Assembly: GCF_001039355.2 (NCBI RefSeq)
Contig: NW_019775415.1
Location: forward strand, 1 to 64,000
Length of the DNA stretch: 64,000 nt
Direction: 5' to 3'
DNA from: Lingula anatina
Lineage: Eukaryota > Brachiopoda > Lingulata > Lingulida > Lingulidae
Shown here: positions 41,317 to 54,430 of the stretch, piece by piece
Position numbering within the stretch: the stretch's first letter is position 1
Layout of the letters: each line of letters begins with the position of its first letter
Notes under the pieces: generated by a model
Told to the model about the DNA's origin: nothing
The model's input: only the letters and a program-made list of their open reading frames with translations
Databases searched by the model: none
Program-made: the position numbers and the translations under genes

Positions 41317-44300
41317 TTAGACAGAAGGAGTAGCTCCCACTTGAAATGTAACATCATTACTTTCCGGGGAGCCTGGACTTTCATTGGACATTTTACCGCC
41401 TCGACCCTGTATATGACCAGGTACTGAATGACTCGAGGCATCATACCTGGATGAAGTACCGTAATTACTCCCTGTATTATTTTGTGACCAAGTATCATTT
41501 TCCCCAGATGCAGAATTGGACATATAGATGCTAGGTCGCCTGGAGGAATGTGGGGTGTCGTAGATAACAGCTTGCTCAGCCGCATTGCCAGGAAGGACCC
41601 AACCATGATGTTCATGGCCACTGGGACAGACTTCATAGTTCTGTTGACAGAAACTCGGCGAATGTGACTCTCTTCCACTCCTACCTGTGTTGCGGATAGA
41701 TTTCATTCTCTTCTCCACTGGAATTATAATTTCATTCAAATAACAAGACAGAAAAAATTCTTTCATTTCTAATAAAAAAAAAAATCAAAAAAATTTTTTT
41801 GAAAAAAAAATACACAGTCCTTTAGACCAAAGGATTTTAAAATATCACCAGACTCTCTGTGTGATATTACTTCTTATATAGAATCATTAGAGTGTGTGTG
41901 TTTACCTTGCTTCCTCCTGGTCCCTATCTTCTGTGGGAATAATGCCAAAAGATTTAATAATGCCAAAATGGCAAACCCACCAGGAACAAAGGAGATCACT
42001 CTCTGGTAGAATACAGTACATGCAGGACAGCATGCAACCCCTAGATTCCTGTAATAGAAAAAAATAGTCTATACAGGCTGGTTTTCAAACCCTAGATGTA
42101 TTGTACTTAACAAACCATTGATACGAGTGTAAGAATAACAGGTAACAAGCTTTTCTAATACATGTATTTAGTTTGTGACTTAAAACTACAGGGAAGTGAA
42201 TGACCACAAAAGATGACGCAGGTGATTGGGATAGGTCCAGATACAGTGTCAGGTCATAAAACACGTACGTGCAAGGATGTAGAGCCTGCACTACCATGAC
42301 AGCCGCCCCATTGGCACACTTGTCCAGCAGACTCATGAAACCATAGACAAAAGCACCACTCTCCTGAAAAATACAGAACAGAAAGGGTAATTATCATTCC
42401 AGTTTTTACTCCATATAATATTATGGTAAAATTTTCAAACAACTCACTCTTTTATCTTATTTCATTTTTACAAGATTGATCCAATTTATTCAAGTATTTT
42501 CAGTGTATTATTAGTACAAATATTGGCATCACTAAAAAATAAGGATCCTGTCTGGGTATCAGATCAAACTGACATTTCATATAGCTTCACCACTTTTTTC
42601 ATACGTAAAAATACCTCAAATGCTATATCTAAGGTGATCAGATGAAACGCCCTTTAACGGACACATACTGTATTTTCACCGATGAGGTCTGAGGTCATGG
42701 CCAGCGAGGTGATCAGCATTGTTGTACTTCCTGCTCCCAGTAAAACACTGGCAGCTATCACCTGCCACTCTTTATGTGGAGAATGTTGTGTAATGAAATA
42801 GCACCAGGCACACGCCCCGATAACAAAACACCCTCCTACTAGATATGTAAACTGAAACAAAAAAGGCAGAGATTTCATTAAAATCCTGATATCTTAAATA
42901 AATGATATCAGTTAGCTTTACAATTTATGCTTAGCTTTTCTTGTTCTGTTCAATCCTGAAATGATCTCATCTCACCTACCATGACCAGGTCTTTAACATC
43001 TCACAGGATAGTGGAAAGGGAATTCTGCTTAAATTATACCCTTAAGTAACATGATCAAATATATGAGCTTAATAATTAACAAGATATTAAGAATCTGATT
43101 CAGACTGCTTTTATACAGAAACTAGTATGCTTGAGATGAATGAATAAATTTATACGAGTGAGTGAATAATTAATTCTGTTGAAAAGCTCAGGTATGAATC
43201 TATTTTCAGCCATGTTATGCACAAGAACAATACTTCAGGTTTTCCCAGGAAGCACCCTGTACTGACCTTTTTCCCTATCAGTTTGTTGATCAGTCTCATA
43301 AGCACAGAGGTCAGGAAACCAGACACATACATAATCAGTGGAACTATGGCAATGAATTGCTAAAAATAATGAAACTGACAATGACATAGTATTACATGCT
43401 GGGCAAAATCTCAAAAGGTAACATTTTACAGGGCCTGTAGAATATCTTCATGACATACCATTTTATACTCATGAAGAGCTCATTTCTACTCATATTATAT
43501 AACATTTGCATCTACCTAATCAATAAACATTTCTAACAAAAGTGTCAAGTGACAAAGGACTGCACATTTAAGCCCCCTTTACACTGAATGGCGCCATCTC
43601 TGCGTCCCTTAGTACGGCCCCGTTTGAGAGTAAAAAAAAAATTTCATGCCTACAACCGGCCAATCATTGAGCATTCATTCTGCAAGCTAAGCGATGCTTG
43701 TGCCTCCTTTCTACCACCACAGTGATGCCAGTTTCAAGGTCGCGCAAAGGATGCAGAATGGACGCCGTCCAGTGTAAAGGGGGGTTTAATCGGGTGACCT
43801 ATGAATGCTCACCTTGTCTAAGTATAAAGTGTCAGTCAAATACATTGGGATGTATACCTGAGTGAGATTCACAACTAAACGGGTACACATATACAGAGCA
43901 CCAATCTGAAAATTGATAATAAAAGAAAAATGTGGACACCTTGTTCAAACTTCAATTGCACTGCCTTGGTGTAATATGACATTATGATAATTAAGTACAG
44001 AAATGAATGTGAACATATATACTGCAAATCTAGTGTATGTACTGATGGCATCAGAAATACACCAGGCTTTGGTTTACATAAACTAATATGCAAGTTTAAA
44101 TATGAAAATTACAGTATATAAAATGGAAAAATAATAAGAAACAAAACTTGATCTTATTTCAACTTAGAGAACTTCTGGATTGAGCCCAATTTTCAAAAAA
44201 AAATTAGAAATGACAGTTTTGAGATATTACCATTAAAATAAATGAATATCAGAACTTAGTTAAACACCATTCTAGATAAAGAAAATTGAGGATTATTTCA

Positions 44301-44587
44301 ATAAAATTTTGAAATATTACCATATAAAATTGATGTTCTTTAAACCAATCATTCCACTTCATATATAGCTTTCTATCTGCAGACTTTTCCAGTGTGGTCA
44401 ACAGGGATTTTGTTTCATCAAAATCCTCTTTAGTGACATTTACTGTTTTCCTTGATTGCCTTATAATTTCAGTTTTTTTCACTTCTTTGGTTCCAATATG
44501 AAATATCATGCAAAAGACAAAGCCAATGCCAACAGCTATGAGGCCCATTTCCTGTTGAAAAAAAAAAATAAATATATACATATATAC

Positions 44588-44637
<50 letters not shown>

Positions 44638-46400
44638 TTCACCTAGTTGACAGCTTTTAATTAATTTAATCTTTAGAAGCAAAAGATTTGGTAATTGACG
44701 CCTCTTTTGTTCTATTTAGTTTGCCTCAGTGGTAAAAAATAAGTCTCCAATAACACGAAGAATTCTTGCAACCACAATTAGCCACTGCCATTAAAATAAC
44801 TAATTTAACCTTTTTTTAATAACCACCTAAAGATAACAATGGCATACTACCAAACTAACTTTCATACCTTGCATTAAATCATTTCAAAGAATCATTAGTG
44901 TCAAATACTTCACTGATATACATGTCATATAGTGATTAACAACCACAAAGTGTGTTTAATTTTGAAATAAAGGCTGAAGGATGATTACAAGCTAAGTGGT
45001 GACATATTCAAGATATAATGTACCATGAAGCTATCAGCATCTTTAGGGGTCAAGTCATTCCCACCAGAGTGTCTCAGCAGCAACCAGGCTATCAAGTAGA
45101 TTGCTATAGTGCTCATAACAGTGAAGGCATATCTGAAAATGGCACAGATATACATAAACATATATATATATATATATATATATATAAACACACATTATCA
45201 CAATCTACTTCTGTAAATATATTTTGAAAACTTATAAAGAAACATAAAAATCACTTGCAAAAATTTTCATAAGGGCCAATTGATTAAATTAAATTTGATA
45301 GAACATGAATTTCAAACTAACTCCCACAGGGGAGACAAAATGTTCAGTCTTAATTAACATCTCTTAATTAAGACTGAACATTTTGTCTCAGTCTTAATTA
45401 ACATCTCTTAACAAAAAAGTTAAAAGACCCTTATTCCTTCCAAATTAAAATTGCAATCACTTCTTCCACTATCTTTAAAATTTCATCAAAATTTGTGAAA
45501 AACTTAAATATATCTCGTCAACTGAAAAATAGACACAAATAGCCTCCTCCACTGGCTGAGGTAACAATGCTTTAGTTAACTGCAGTCCCTATAAAATCCA
45601 CCCAAAACAGTTCATTAATAAAAGAACAAAAATATTATAGATTTCACAGAACATACCTTATTGCATTGAGCTCTACTCTCTGTCCCTCATCATTGGTCAA
45701 TTCTGGGATGAGAGACAGATGAGAAATCTGAGTGGCAGCCCAACCAAATTGAAATATCACAACAAATGGTACGTAATAAATAAACTTGGCCCAGTCAGCA
45801 GAATTTTCACACCCAAAGGCACATGGTGATATGAAGAGAAAGGGGAATGTGCAGGCAACACAAAGGACTCCTGGAAAAAAGTAGATATCATTAAAATAAA
45901 CCAAAATAAGTAATAAATCATGAGGAAAACTGATGTCATTCTACCAAAAGTTTATTTCCTGATGGAAGAAAAATATCACTTCGATAATCAGTGCGATTAA
46001 AATTACAATTTGCACAATCTCATTATTCTTGCAAACAAACTTATATATACTGATACTGAAATATCACAGACAACAAAATTTCTTCCAAATTTCAATTTAA
46101 CTTACCGAGCAGGTGCCAGCTTTTCCTCTTCCCATAGCCACAAAATCCATTTGTCCTGTCAGATTCGTATCCGACCAAGGGGGTGCATATCCCATCACTT
46201 ATCTGGCCTACCAGCATAAGATTGCCAGCCATGATGTTGTTAAATTTTACCACTCCATGAAAATACACCAGGAGGTATGTGAACCACATGGCGGCACACA
46301 AATCATTGAGGACATGGCCCACACTGTAAGCCAACCGCCGCCCTAGGGGAATGGTGCGTTTTGCAGGTACATGGACACCAGGGGGTGCTGCGGCAGACAT
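41317..46400 (-). CDS. MFSD12: MFSD12-like major facilitator transporter
   Basis: This is a 12-helix MFS carrier. Vertebrate MFSD12 sits in lysosome and melanosome membranes and is needed for cysteine import. Exons in transcript order: 46400-46106, 45870-45657, 45132-45024, 44551-44321, 43905-43813, 43359-43267, 42851-42669, 42363-42269, 42048-41906, 41717-41317 (618 residues). Hallmarks are [20 protein letters not shown], the loop motif [80 protein letters not shown] and [19 protein letters not shown], all matching the MFSD12 family in order. The start is the ATG at 46400; upstream codons in that frame lack an ATG. The last exon adds a ~133-residue, Ser/Asn/Gly-rich, probably disordered cytosolic tail (from ~486) not present in human MFSD12. 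One donor (after the exon ending 45024, GTACAT) is weak but keeps phase. Confidence 0.95.
43572..43785. mobile_element. MITE with TTAA-flanked inverted ends
   Basis: The left end GCCCCCTTTACACTGAATGG and the right end (reverse complement ACCCCCCTTTACACTGGACG) form terminal inverted repeats that extend, imperfectly, ~50 bases (GCGTCC, CTGCATCC). TTAA lies directly outside both ends (43568-43571 and 43786-43789), which would be the target duplication of a piggyBac-like element. A TTA/TAA reading would instead suggest PIF/Harbinger. It is ~214 bases with no coding capacity, in an intron of the MFSD12-like gene. Confidence 0.75.
44588..44632. repeat. (TA)n microsatellite
   Basis: About 22 TA dinucleotides just upstream of an exon of the MFSD12-like gene (minus strand). 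A second (TA)n of ~12 units lies at about 45161-45184. Confidence 0.95.
45332..45411. repeat. Perfect 26-base inverted repeat plus 22-base direct repeat
   Basis: 45332-45357 and 45364-45389 are exact reverse complements with a six-base loop (CATCTC). Bases 45390-45411 then repeat 45346-45367 exactly (22 bases, starting AGTCTTAATTAACATC). The structure lies in an intron of the MFSD12-like gene. Confidence 0.97.
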
Positions 46401-46939
46401 GATGATCACAATTTACAGTTCCTTTTTTTTTACTTTGAGCAAATCAGACTAGATAAGGTCCTCTTAAAGTGCTAATATTGGTTCACTAGACTGGGATATA
46501 TGTGAAGATTTCTTGTCTTCCTGTCATCTTTGATCTTTTAATGATTTTTCCTCTTGAAAATGCAATACAGGATTTTACTGGCAGTATCTTAACCTGAGTT
46601 CTTGTTCAGACTGTCTGGTCATAAATAATTCTGAAAACAAAACAAGACAAAAAAGATAAGAGTGCTCATATACGTATAACAATCAAGCAATGCCCAGTGC
46701 ATATGATAACTACTAACCCAATTCAAGCATATTAACAATATTCTCCAAAGTTAAAGTCTGTTAGAAAATTAAGAAATATATAAAAATGTCAATTCAGAAA
46801 TTCCAAAAACTGAGTTGGCATAACATTATTGGGATTAACTTGAAAATGTGAAATACTGGAACGAGTGAGATTTTTGAAAATTTCAAGTAGTTACTTTTAA
46901 TTATCAATGTTAATTCTGAGATGCAGTGCCACACTTACC
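46401..46939 (-). promoter_or_regulatory. 5' UTR of MFSD12-like gene with a spliced leader exon
   Basis: On the minus strand a strong acceptor (TTTTGTTTTCAG, exon from 46630) precedes the start codon, and a strong donor CAG/GTAAGT ends an upstream exon at 46939. Together they suggest a non-coding first exon (3' border 46939), a ~310-base intron and a UTR running 46630-46401 into the coding exon. The 5' end of the leader exon is not defined. Confidence 0.5.
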
Positions 46940-48468
46940 TGTATGTTGCTAGTAAGATTGATGTATATATTGCACAATACACAGATTAGTCTTGCAACAA
47001 TTTGATACCTTTATTAATATATCATATCAAACCCCTGATAATTGTATTGACAATGGGATATATCTAAATATATAAATATATAAACATACACACTACATGT
47101 GAATAGAAACAATTAATTATGTAAATTTTCATGTCAAACTGACATTGATAAAGTTAGATTATTTCAAGCAAGCCTCAAAATCAGTAGCAATGTATTTAAG
47201 ATTACATGATGTGCTACTAAATCATTTTTATTAGTGATATATTTGCCTTTGTCATTTAATCTACCAGTATATTTGCACCTGTTGTAAAGATGAATAGTGT
47301 GAGATTTTCCTTTGTAAAAGTCATACTTGATGAAATTTTCCTGGGGGGTCATTATTTTGCTTTAACTAACCAACCTTCCATTCTCCTTTTTTGACACTCG
47401 TCATAACTTTGTAACATTATTAGAATACTAAAAAAGTCCCCAAAAACTATGCTTCCGGGGCAATATTTCAAATTCTGCAAGCCCTTCAAGCTCAATTCTT
47501 GCAGTGACTTTTGAATTATAATATATACATGCAGTGTGTGTGGTTGACAGGTTATGAGGTTAGTCAGAAGGTAGTCAATTTGATTATCTTTAGCAACATT
47601 AATTCACGGCATATACCAAATTTGATTAAAAAAAATATTGATTGTCCACAGATTAGTATAACAAGAAGTGGTTTATGAAATATTTTAAACGTCTTTCATT
47701 TTGTTAATTAAATTAAATATAAATTATCCTTTAAAGATGCATATAAGGTCAATTTTTTGCCATAAAAACAAACCAAATGCCAGCATATAGTTTCAAGTAG
47801 TATAACTAAGAGAATTTCCAAAAGGCATTGTTTAATTTGATCTGAAAATGATGCTTGAACGGATTTTTCTGCTAGCATTCTATGCTGTATGTCAATGGAG
47901 CAGAAAAGTAGGTCATGAAAGTTGGTTAAATTTCTGACCAAAAATTTAAAGAAAGGAGCAGTCCAAAGCTCTTTTACGGCTGATCAAGTGATCTATTCAG
48001 TTTATCCCTTCACATGTCAAATTTATTTGAGTCGCATAAGAAACTAGTAGAAGTGGTTTATATGTGTTACTGGGAATCCACGCTCCACCGATGCTCGGTT
48101 CATATGTACCTTTAAATATATGAGCTTTGGTTATCATTTTGCTGATTATTTTGATCTGGATACAGATCATGCCATCACCACTCTGATAATGTGTTTGCTG
48201 AATCACATAATTCATGACTTGTTCAGCTGCAAATCATGTACACATTGATACATGATTATTTTGATCTGGACACAGTTTATGTCATCTTCACACTGATAAT
48301 GAGTTGCTGTACCACATAATCTAAGACTTGTTCAGTTGCTGATCATGTAGACATTGATACATGATTATTTTGATGATTATGTATCTATTATACGTACATT
48401 TTCAGCAACTGATATCATGTACACATTAAAACATAATAATTTTGATTATGATTATTATTATAATTATA

Positions 48469-48512
<44 letters not shown>

Positions 48513-49835
48513 CCATGATACACATGTAGAATGTCAAATCTGGAAGAATTTCTGATTAAAAATAAAATCATCAACAAGTTTGCCCCTGGTAGAGAGGTGT
48601 ACTTATTTCTTCATTTTTCTTTACATTTTAGATGGGAAATAATTAATGCCTCTACAATGTAAAAAATGACTGGTACAACAATATGGTATATGGAACTGTA
48701 TACACATACCTGTGCATCCATTAGCTTTCTCATCTGTGTTTATGTATAGCACCTACTAGTGGCTCACTGTGCAGTATCTGGCCGTCACTGAACATATAGT
48801 AAATAAAAGATGTACTAGAATTTAAACAGGGGGAACGGAACAACTTTTTGACATTTACAAATGATACACATCACATTTCAAGTGCCTTGCAAAACATTAA
48901 GCGCATGTAACATATTCATTAATAAGAACCTACGTTTCCTCTTGAGTCTCGGGCAATGTAATTTTAGACGCCGTATGTGCGAGAGACATTCAACTAAAGT
49001 TGAAACATATTGATATAAAACCGTTTCATCTATTCACGTGCTACAATAAATAACACGTGCTTATCTGCTGATAGACGCCCACCGAACCACTTTTGTGATA
49101 GCTATATTTAATTTAGTATTGTGTAACTAAAAACAAACGGAAGGGGGAGGTTTTATAAGTTTTCTCTCGCATCTCAGTCTGAAATGCTCGGTTTATTGAT
49201 GTTGATACTATCACTTCGCCATAAGAATGTTACCTTATAAATATGGTTAGAATGATACATCGTAATATCCCGGTCTAACTTACACTCTGCATTCCATTTG
49301 TAAGGCACTTTGAATCATCGACATCATGCCTACATCGTGACCTGAATGCTATTGTCACAGTTTTATGTCCGAGACCGACCTTGACTTCTCTTGACCTAGA
49401 TAGATCTTCGTTTACAATCTCTTTTGAAAGAAGACTAGGACTCGTGCGTTGGATAGATTATAGGTGGTGGGGAACCACTCGTGCGGTTTTATATTTCAAA
49501 AGTACTCTTCGCGGGAAAATTTTGTTTTTAACACACTGGTAAATATATGTAGTCATGAAACCCTTTCGAAGAGTTGGATTTTACATTAAAACATTATGAA
49601 TAGACTCTAAGTGCTTTTAACTTAGAAATTTTAATTTTAAAAAAGGTGAAAATTAAGATGCTCATGTTTTTAATTAAACAGTTAGACATCCTCTGTGCAG
49701 TAAGAGTGAATTTTGATCGGCCTGGTTTGGGTCCGGTTTGGGCTCACTCAGCCAAATTATCTTAAACTTCTAAACATAAAAGTCATTACATTTTTTCCAT
49801 AAGTTATCAGTCACTACTCTGAAAGTGAAACGGCA
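46940..49835. other. Divergent region between MFSD12-like and PLP-enzyme genes
   Basis: AT-rich with no further gene. It contains a ~112-base tandem repeat with an (ATT)n tail (48140-48511) and two CACGTG boxes (49035-49040 and 49054-49059). The final ~800 bases should hold the PLP-enzyme promoter. Confidence 0.45.
48140..48511. repeat. Tandem repeat (~112-base period) ending in (ATT)n
   Basis: Units begin with GATTATTTTGATCTGGA at about 48144 and 48256, with a third partial at about 48363. Shared blocks include CACTCTGATAATG/CACACTGATAATG, CACATAAT, GACTTGTTCAG, CATGTACACATTGATACAT. An (ATT)n array follows at about 48465-48511. Confidence 0.85.
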
Positions 49836-52800
49836 ATGGCAGATGTGGATCTCAGTTTGCCAACTCTCCATTCAAATATCCTAGCTGCTCAACAGAGAAT
49901 AAAGCGTTATGTGAGAAGAACTCCCTTGGAATATTCCCCTGTGCTGAGTCATCAAGGACAGTGCAGGGTTTACTTAAAGATGGGTAACTGTAAATTAAAT
50001 ACTAGTACCACTATCATCTTTCATGTACATGTACAAAATAACAAAAACTATGCTAGTAAAAGTTGAAGAGTTATAGGTTTTTAACTGCCTCTGATTATAC
50101 ATGCTTTCATGTACCATATTTCAGTCTGTTATAAAAAATCTAAAATAATAGTTGGGCATGTCTGCGTGTATATTTCATAATCAGATTAATGTGTTTTCTT
50201 AATTTTATCCTTTGATTTGCAGAAAATGAGCAGGTGACAGGTTCAATGAAAGCACGAGGAGCATTTAACAAGTTGAGCAAGCTGCTGGAAGAAGATCCTG
50301 CAGTCAAAGAGCAAGGACCAATCACTTCTTCCTCGGGCAACCATGCACTGGCTTGTGTAAGTTAAGATGTGCTTTTGGTATATACAGTACATGTACATTT
50401 TGGCAGGGGTGGATCTAGAAAAAATTTTCTAACAGTCCTACAAATTATCTTTGTTGATCAATCTTCCATATTTGTCCATCTTCAGACAGAAAAAATTAGA
50501 TACTCCTCAATGTAAACTTGAGAATCTGATCATGAAAGTCTTCCGAAAGACCCAAAAGACGGTCAACCCACCCCTGTTTGGTAATTAGAATAGCAATGTT
50601 TCTACTTGTGATTTTTTCTTTTTCAATGATGTTGACTTGCCCAATACATATGTCTAATGATTAACTTAAACCAATACAATTGTAAGAACTAGGAGCTTAA
50701 TGAAAAAAACCCCCTGAAATTTCTCACACTTGAATATCATTGCAAATGAAGTGGCAATCTTGTTTTTGTACCATAGACACATGCCATGCAAACCCTTGGA
50801 GTTCAAGGAACCATTTTTATCCCAGAGAATGTTTCCAGTTCTAAAAATGAAAAACTGAAGTTGACAGGTGTCAGCCTGCTTTACCACGGCATGGACTGTG
50901 TGGAGACAGAGAAAAAAGGCAGACAGACAGCTCTGGTAATTAGAATTGTAATATTTCATCTAATTTAAAGTTGAGACCATTAGTTGAATTTACAGTATAG
51001 CAACCATAACCAATCTTTTACAGTAATATCCCAGGTATAGTGAAGGAAGTCTAAAGTAAAGGGTAGATGACAAAGGAAGGTGTATGCAAATGACTCAGTT
51101 TTTTAAATGAGGAAGATTTTGAATTTTGCAGATACTTTATCTTTTAAAGTCAAAAAAGCAGGTTACTTTATAGTTCTGTTCAATGCAGAATGATGTACCT
51201 AAAAGACTGATTATTGATAGCATTGAAAAGATAAAGTAATTACTGTATACATACTTATGTATGACAGCACACTTGTTTCAGGATAAAGGGGCGACATACA
51301 TTTCACCATACAATGACCTTGATGTTATAGCTGGCCAGGGGACTATTGGGTATGTCATAGTAAACAGCATGATAAAGTGACAAAGCCCTTTTTTGACCCT
51401 GTATTAATTAAAATAATTTATTGTATGCTATGTTCAGTTCTAAACAACTCGGCTGTCAATATTCTATCATTGAAAATATTTTTAATGAAAGTCTTTAGTG
51501 GTATGCAGCATAGCAAAAGTCATGTAGCCTTCCAACTTTAATAGATATAAAAGAAAACTTTGATTTAGACCTCCATCCATGAATGTCACTGAATGCACAA
51601 AGATTGCTTATAGCAAGTATTCCATCAAAAATGAGGGGAAGGGGATGGAATGGTAAATATTTTTACATGCACACATGGAAAATGTCTGACAGTCTTTACA
51701 GTCCAGTGGGGGGCATCTCGAGAATCCAAAGCTTCATTGGTCCGAAGGATCATTGAACTGAAATATTGTACGTGCCTCTGATGAACTTTACTTTATTACC
51801 TGTAAACTAAACATTTTATTCATGCATTAATTCAGACTATCGGACCTTCAGACCAATGAACCATTGGACTATTGCTATGGCCCCATCCATTAAGTCTGTG
51901 TGCCTCTGTCTTTTTAGAGCTGAGATCTTTGAGGACCTGCCTGATGTAGACGCTGTGTTGATATCAGTGGGCGGGGGAGGGTTGGTATCTGGGATAGCTG
52001 CATTCATGAAGCACGTAAAGCCAGAAGTGAGAGTAAGTAGGGGGAGGGGGGGATGACATGCACTGATTTGTTGTAATTTTAAAATATGATATATTGTAAT
52101 TTTTTGTACATTTATTTATAAAAATGACAATTAATATCTTAAAACTGTGCTCTGTATAAACATCGCAGCTCTGCTTACAAATATTACAGATAAATCTTAA
52201 AACCATGAAATTTGCTGACTAATTAAAGCTAATAAAAATGAATATGAACTTAAATAGACATAGTAAAGTAATTGCATATAATGATGTACATACATTTCAA
52301 AATTTGCTCAGATCATTGGTTGTCAGCCCAGCTTGTCCAAGGTGATGTTTGAATGTGTCAAAGCGGGAAGGATATTGTTTGAAGACTCTGGAGACACTCT
52401 GTCTGATGGCACTGCTGGGGGAATTGAAGAAGGCTCGGTGAGTTCCAGAAGGGAAGACTAAGTTTAAAATCATGGGCAGTAGGTTTTACTTATAAATCTG
52501 TGAATTTTTTTAGAAGTTAACGAGGTGAACTTACTATGTTTTGGAGGAAAAGAAAAGAGGCTGGAACCTGTGCAAACCAAAAACAGCCTATTAGCTTAGA
52601 TTTTATTTTTTTCTCCGATTAATCACTACAATCTGCTTTTTAGGATCATCTGAAGCATTTGAAACAAGTGGCCATACAGTATAATTTTAATCCTCATCAA
52701 GTATTCACACAAACAAATGAGTCTGACAAATGGTTGTGCTTTTAATAATTGAACTTCATCTTGCATTAAACATTTCGGATTCATCATTTATTGCATTTTA

Positions 52801-54430
52801 TGATGGCATGTAATGCAAACTTAATTGAACATCTTACATATCTCCTGTAGAAAGTATTTGAGCCATTTCCCTATCCCCTGCATGATTTGAAAAGCTTAAA
52901 AGTTTTGATCTTAAATTTCTTGTCTGCTCGTTTCAAGGTGACCTTCGAATTTTGCAAAAAATACATAGATGAGTGGATCCTGGTGCCAGAGGAGCAGATA
53001 GAAAGGGCAATCTACTTCATGATGGAACACCATCACAGGGTGAGTGTGTTAGGTGAGACCATCATGCTGCAATGGTAGCTGGTGTGCTAGGTGAGGCTCT
53101 AGTGTTTGGGCAGATGAATGTACACCAAGGCAAAGTGCAGTACTTGAGTAGGAAAGGAGTGGAAAATGCATGTCAACAGCATTCTGATTTCCTGGAATTC
53201 ATTACTGAGTATTATATGTTAGTATGACTGGTTTAAAAAAAGAATTAATTAGTCTGGCTTAAATGCATCCAGGTGTACTAAACCTGGTTTAAACCTAATT
53301 AAACCCAAAGGAAACCTGGTTAAAAATACATAATACTCATTGCTGTATAATCTTTTTATTTATTAGACATAATACATAAAAACAGAAAAGTTGATAACCT
53401 GTTCAAAGTCATCAGCATGATTTAAAAAAAATTATTTATTTATTTATTTTTATTTTTTTGTAAATAAAAGTTTTCAAGAAAATTGCATTCTATAAATGTA
53501 ATTTATAATATAGGTACAAGAAGTATTAAATGATTATGTTTTTTTTTAATATAGAGCTGTTATTAAAGCTAATTTTTTCAGAAAACTGATGGAATTGTGC
53601 TGCAGGACAAAATTCTAATTATCAGAGTGTAATAGAATGTAATTTCAGGATTTAGAACGTGTGATTTGCCAGAGCTGATGAGTTGTTGCCTTCCCCCCCC
53701 CCCCCCCCCTCAAAATAATATTTATTTCCTACTATATTATTTTATTAACCTGCAGACATGTATATAGAAATGTAATTATTTTGATTCTTTTTAACTCAGA
53801 GATAAACGATGGTATCATTTTAAAGTCATTGACAAATTTTAATGCAGTTAAGTTAATTAGCTTCATTTGTCAAGGAGCTATTTGAAAAGAGAAACAATAA
53901 ATTCATGTGATAGCAGAGACATACAGGTGACTCCTGCTCATCCGGACTTGATTTCATTTTGTTCTTTTTCTTGTTTCATGGTTTTTCATAAATTGCATTT
54001 CAACATCAATGTGTAAAAATACCAAGTTTATATTGAATGATAAGTCTTCTTTCTTTGATATGTACCCTTATAAATGACAGTAAGTTGCCCTCCTTAATAT
54101 TCAATAAGTTCTTGAATCAGTTGCTCCCTTTTGCCCATCCTCCTCTTCGGTGTATACATAAACTTATATAGATAATAAATTGATAATGTTATAAACATGT
54201 GTTCCCTTTGAAAAGTGCTGCAAATTGAAATGAAAGGTTACATTAAAAAATTCTACTGGTAATTTCTTATTCAGATTGTGGAGGGGGCAGCAGGCACAGC
54301 CATTGGAGCATTTATGCAGGAGCCAGAGAAGTTCAAGGACCAGAATGTGGCCATTATATCCTGTGGTGCCAACATTTCTATGGACAAAATCAAAATGATC
54401 ATCAATAAGTACCATGTAGGTCCAATGTGA
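49836..54430 (+). CDS. Serine racemase / threonine dehydratase-family PLP enzyme
   Basis: This is a fold-type II pyridoxal-phosphate enzyme of the serine racemase / L-threonine (serine) ammonia-lyase group, expected in the cytosol. Exons: 49836-49983, 50223-50356, 50777-50935, 51282-51349, 51918-52032, 52312-52437, 52938-53039 and 54275-54430, giving 335 residues (human serine racemase is 340). The PLP lysine is K59 in [16 protein letters not shown] (85-90) carries the active-site Ser/Asn loop, GGGGL (188-192) is the phosphate-binding loop, and S313 in [10 protein letters not shown] matches the serine that contacts the pyridine nitrogen. SDG in [10 protein letters not shown] aligns with the metal-binding ADG of serine racemase, but its neighbours differ. 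SMKARGAF and SCGAN in place of SFKIRGA and SGGN make a dehydratase-like relative as likely as a true racemase, so no gene symbol is given. Confidence 0.9.

Noticed and set aside
48140-48511. Regular repeats that might suggest a CRISPR array
   Set aside because: The units are ~112 bases with no short direct repeat and unique spacer pattern, and the DNA is animal; it is a plain tandem repeat.
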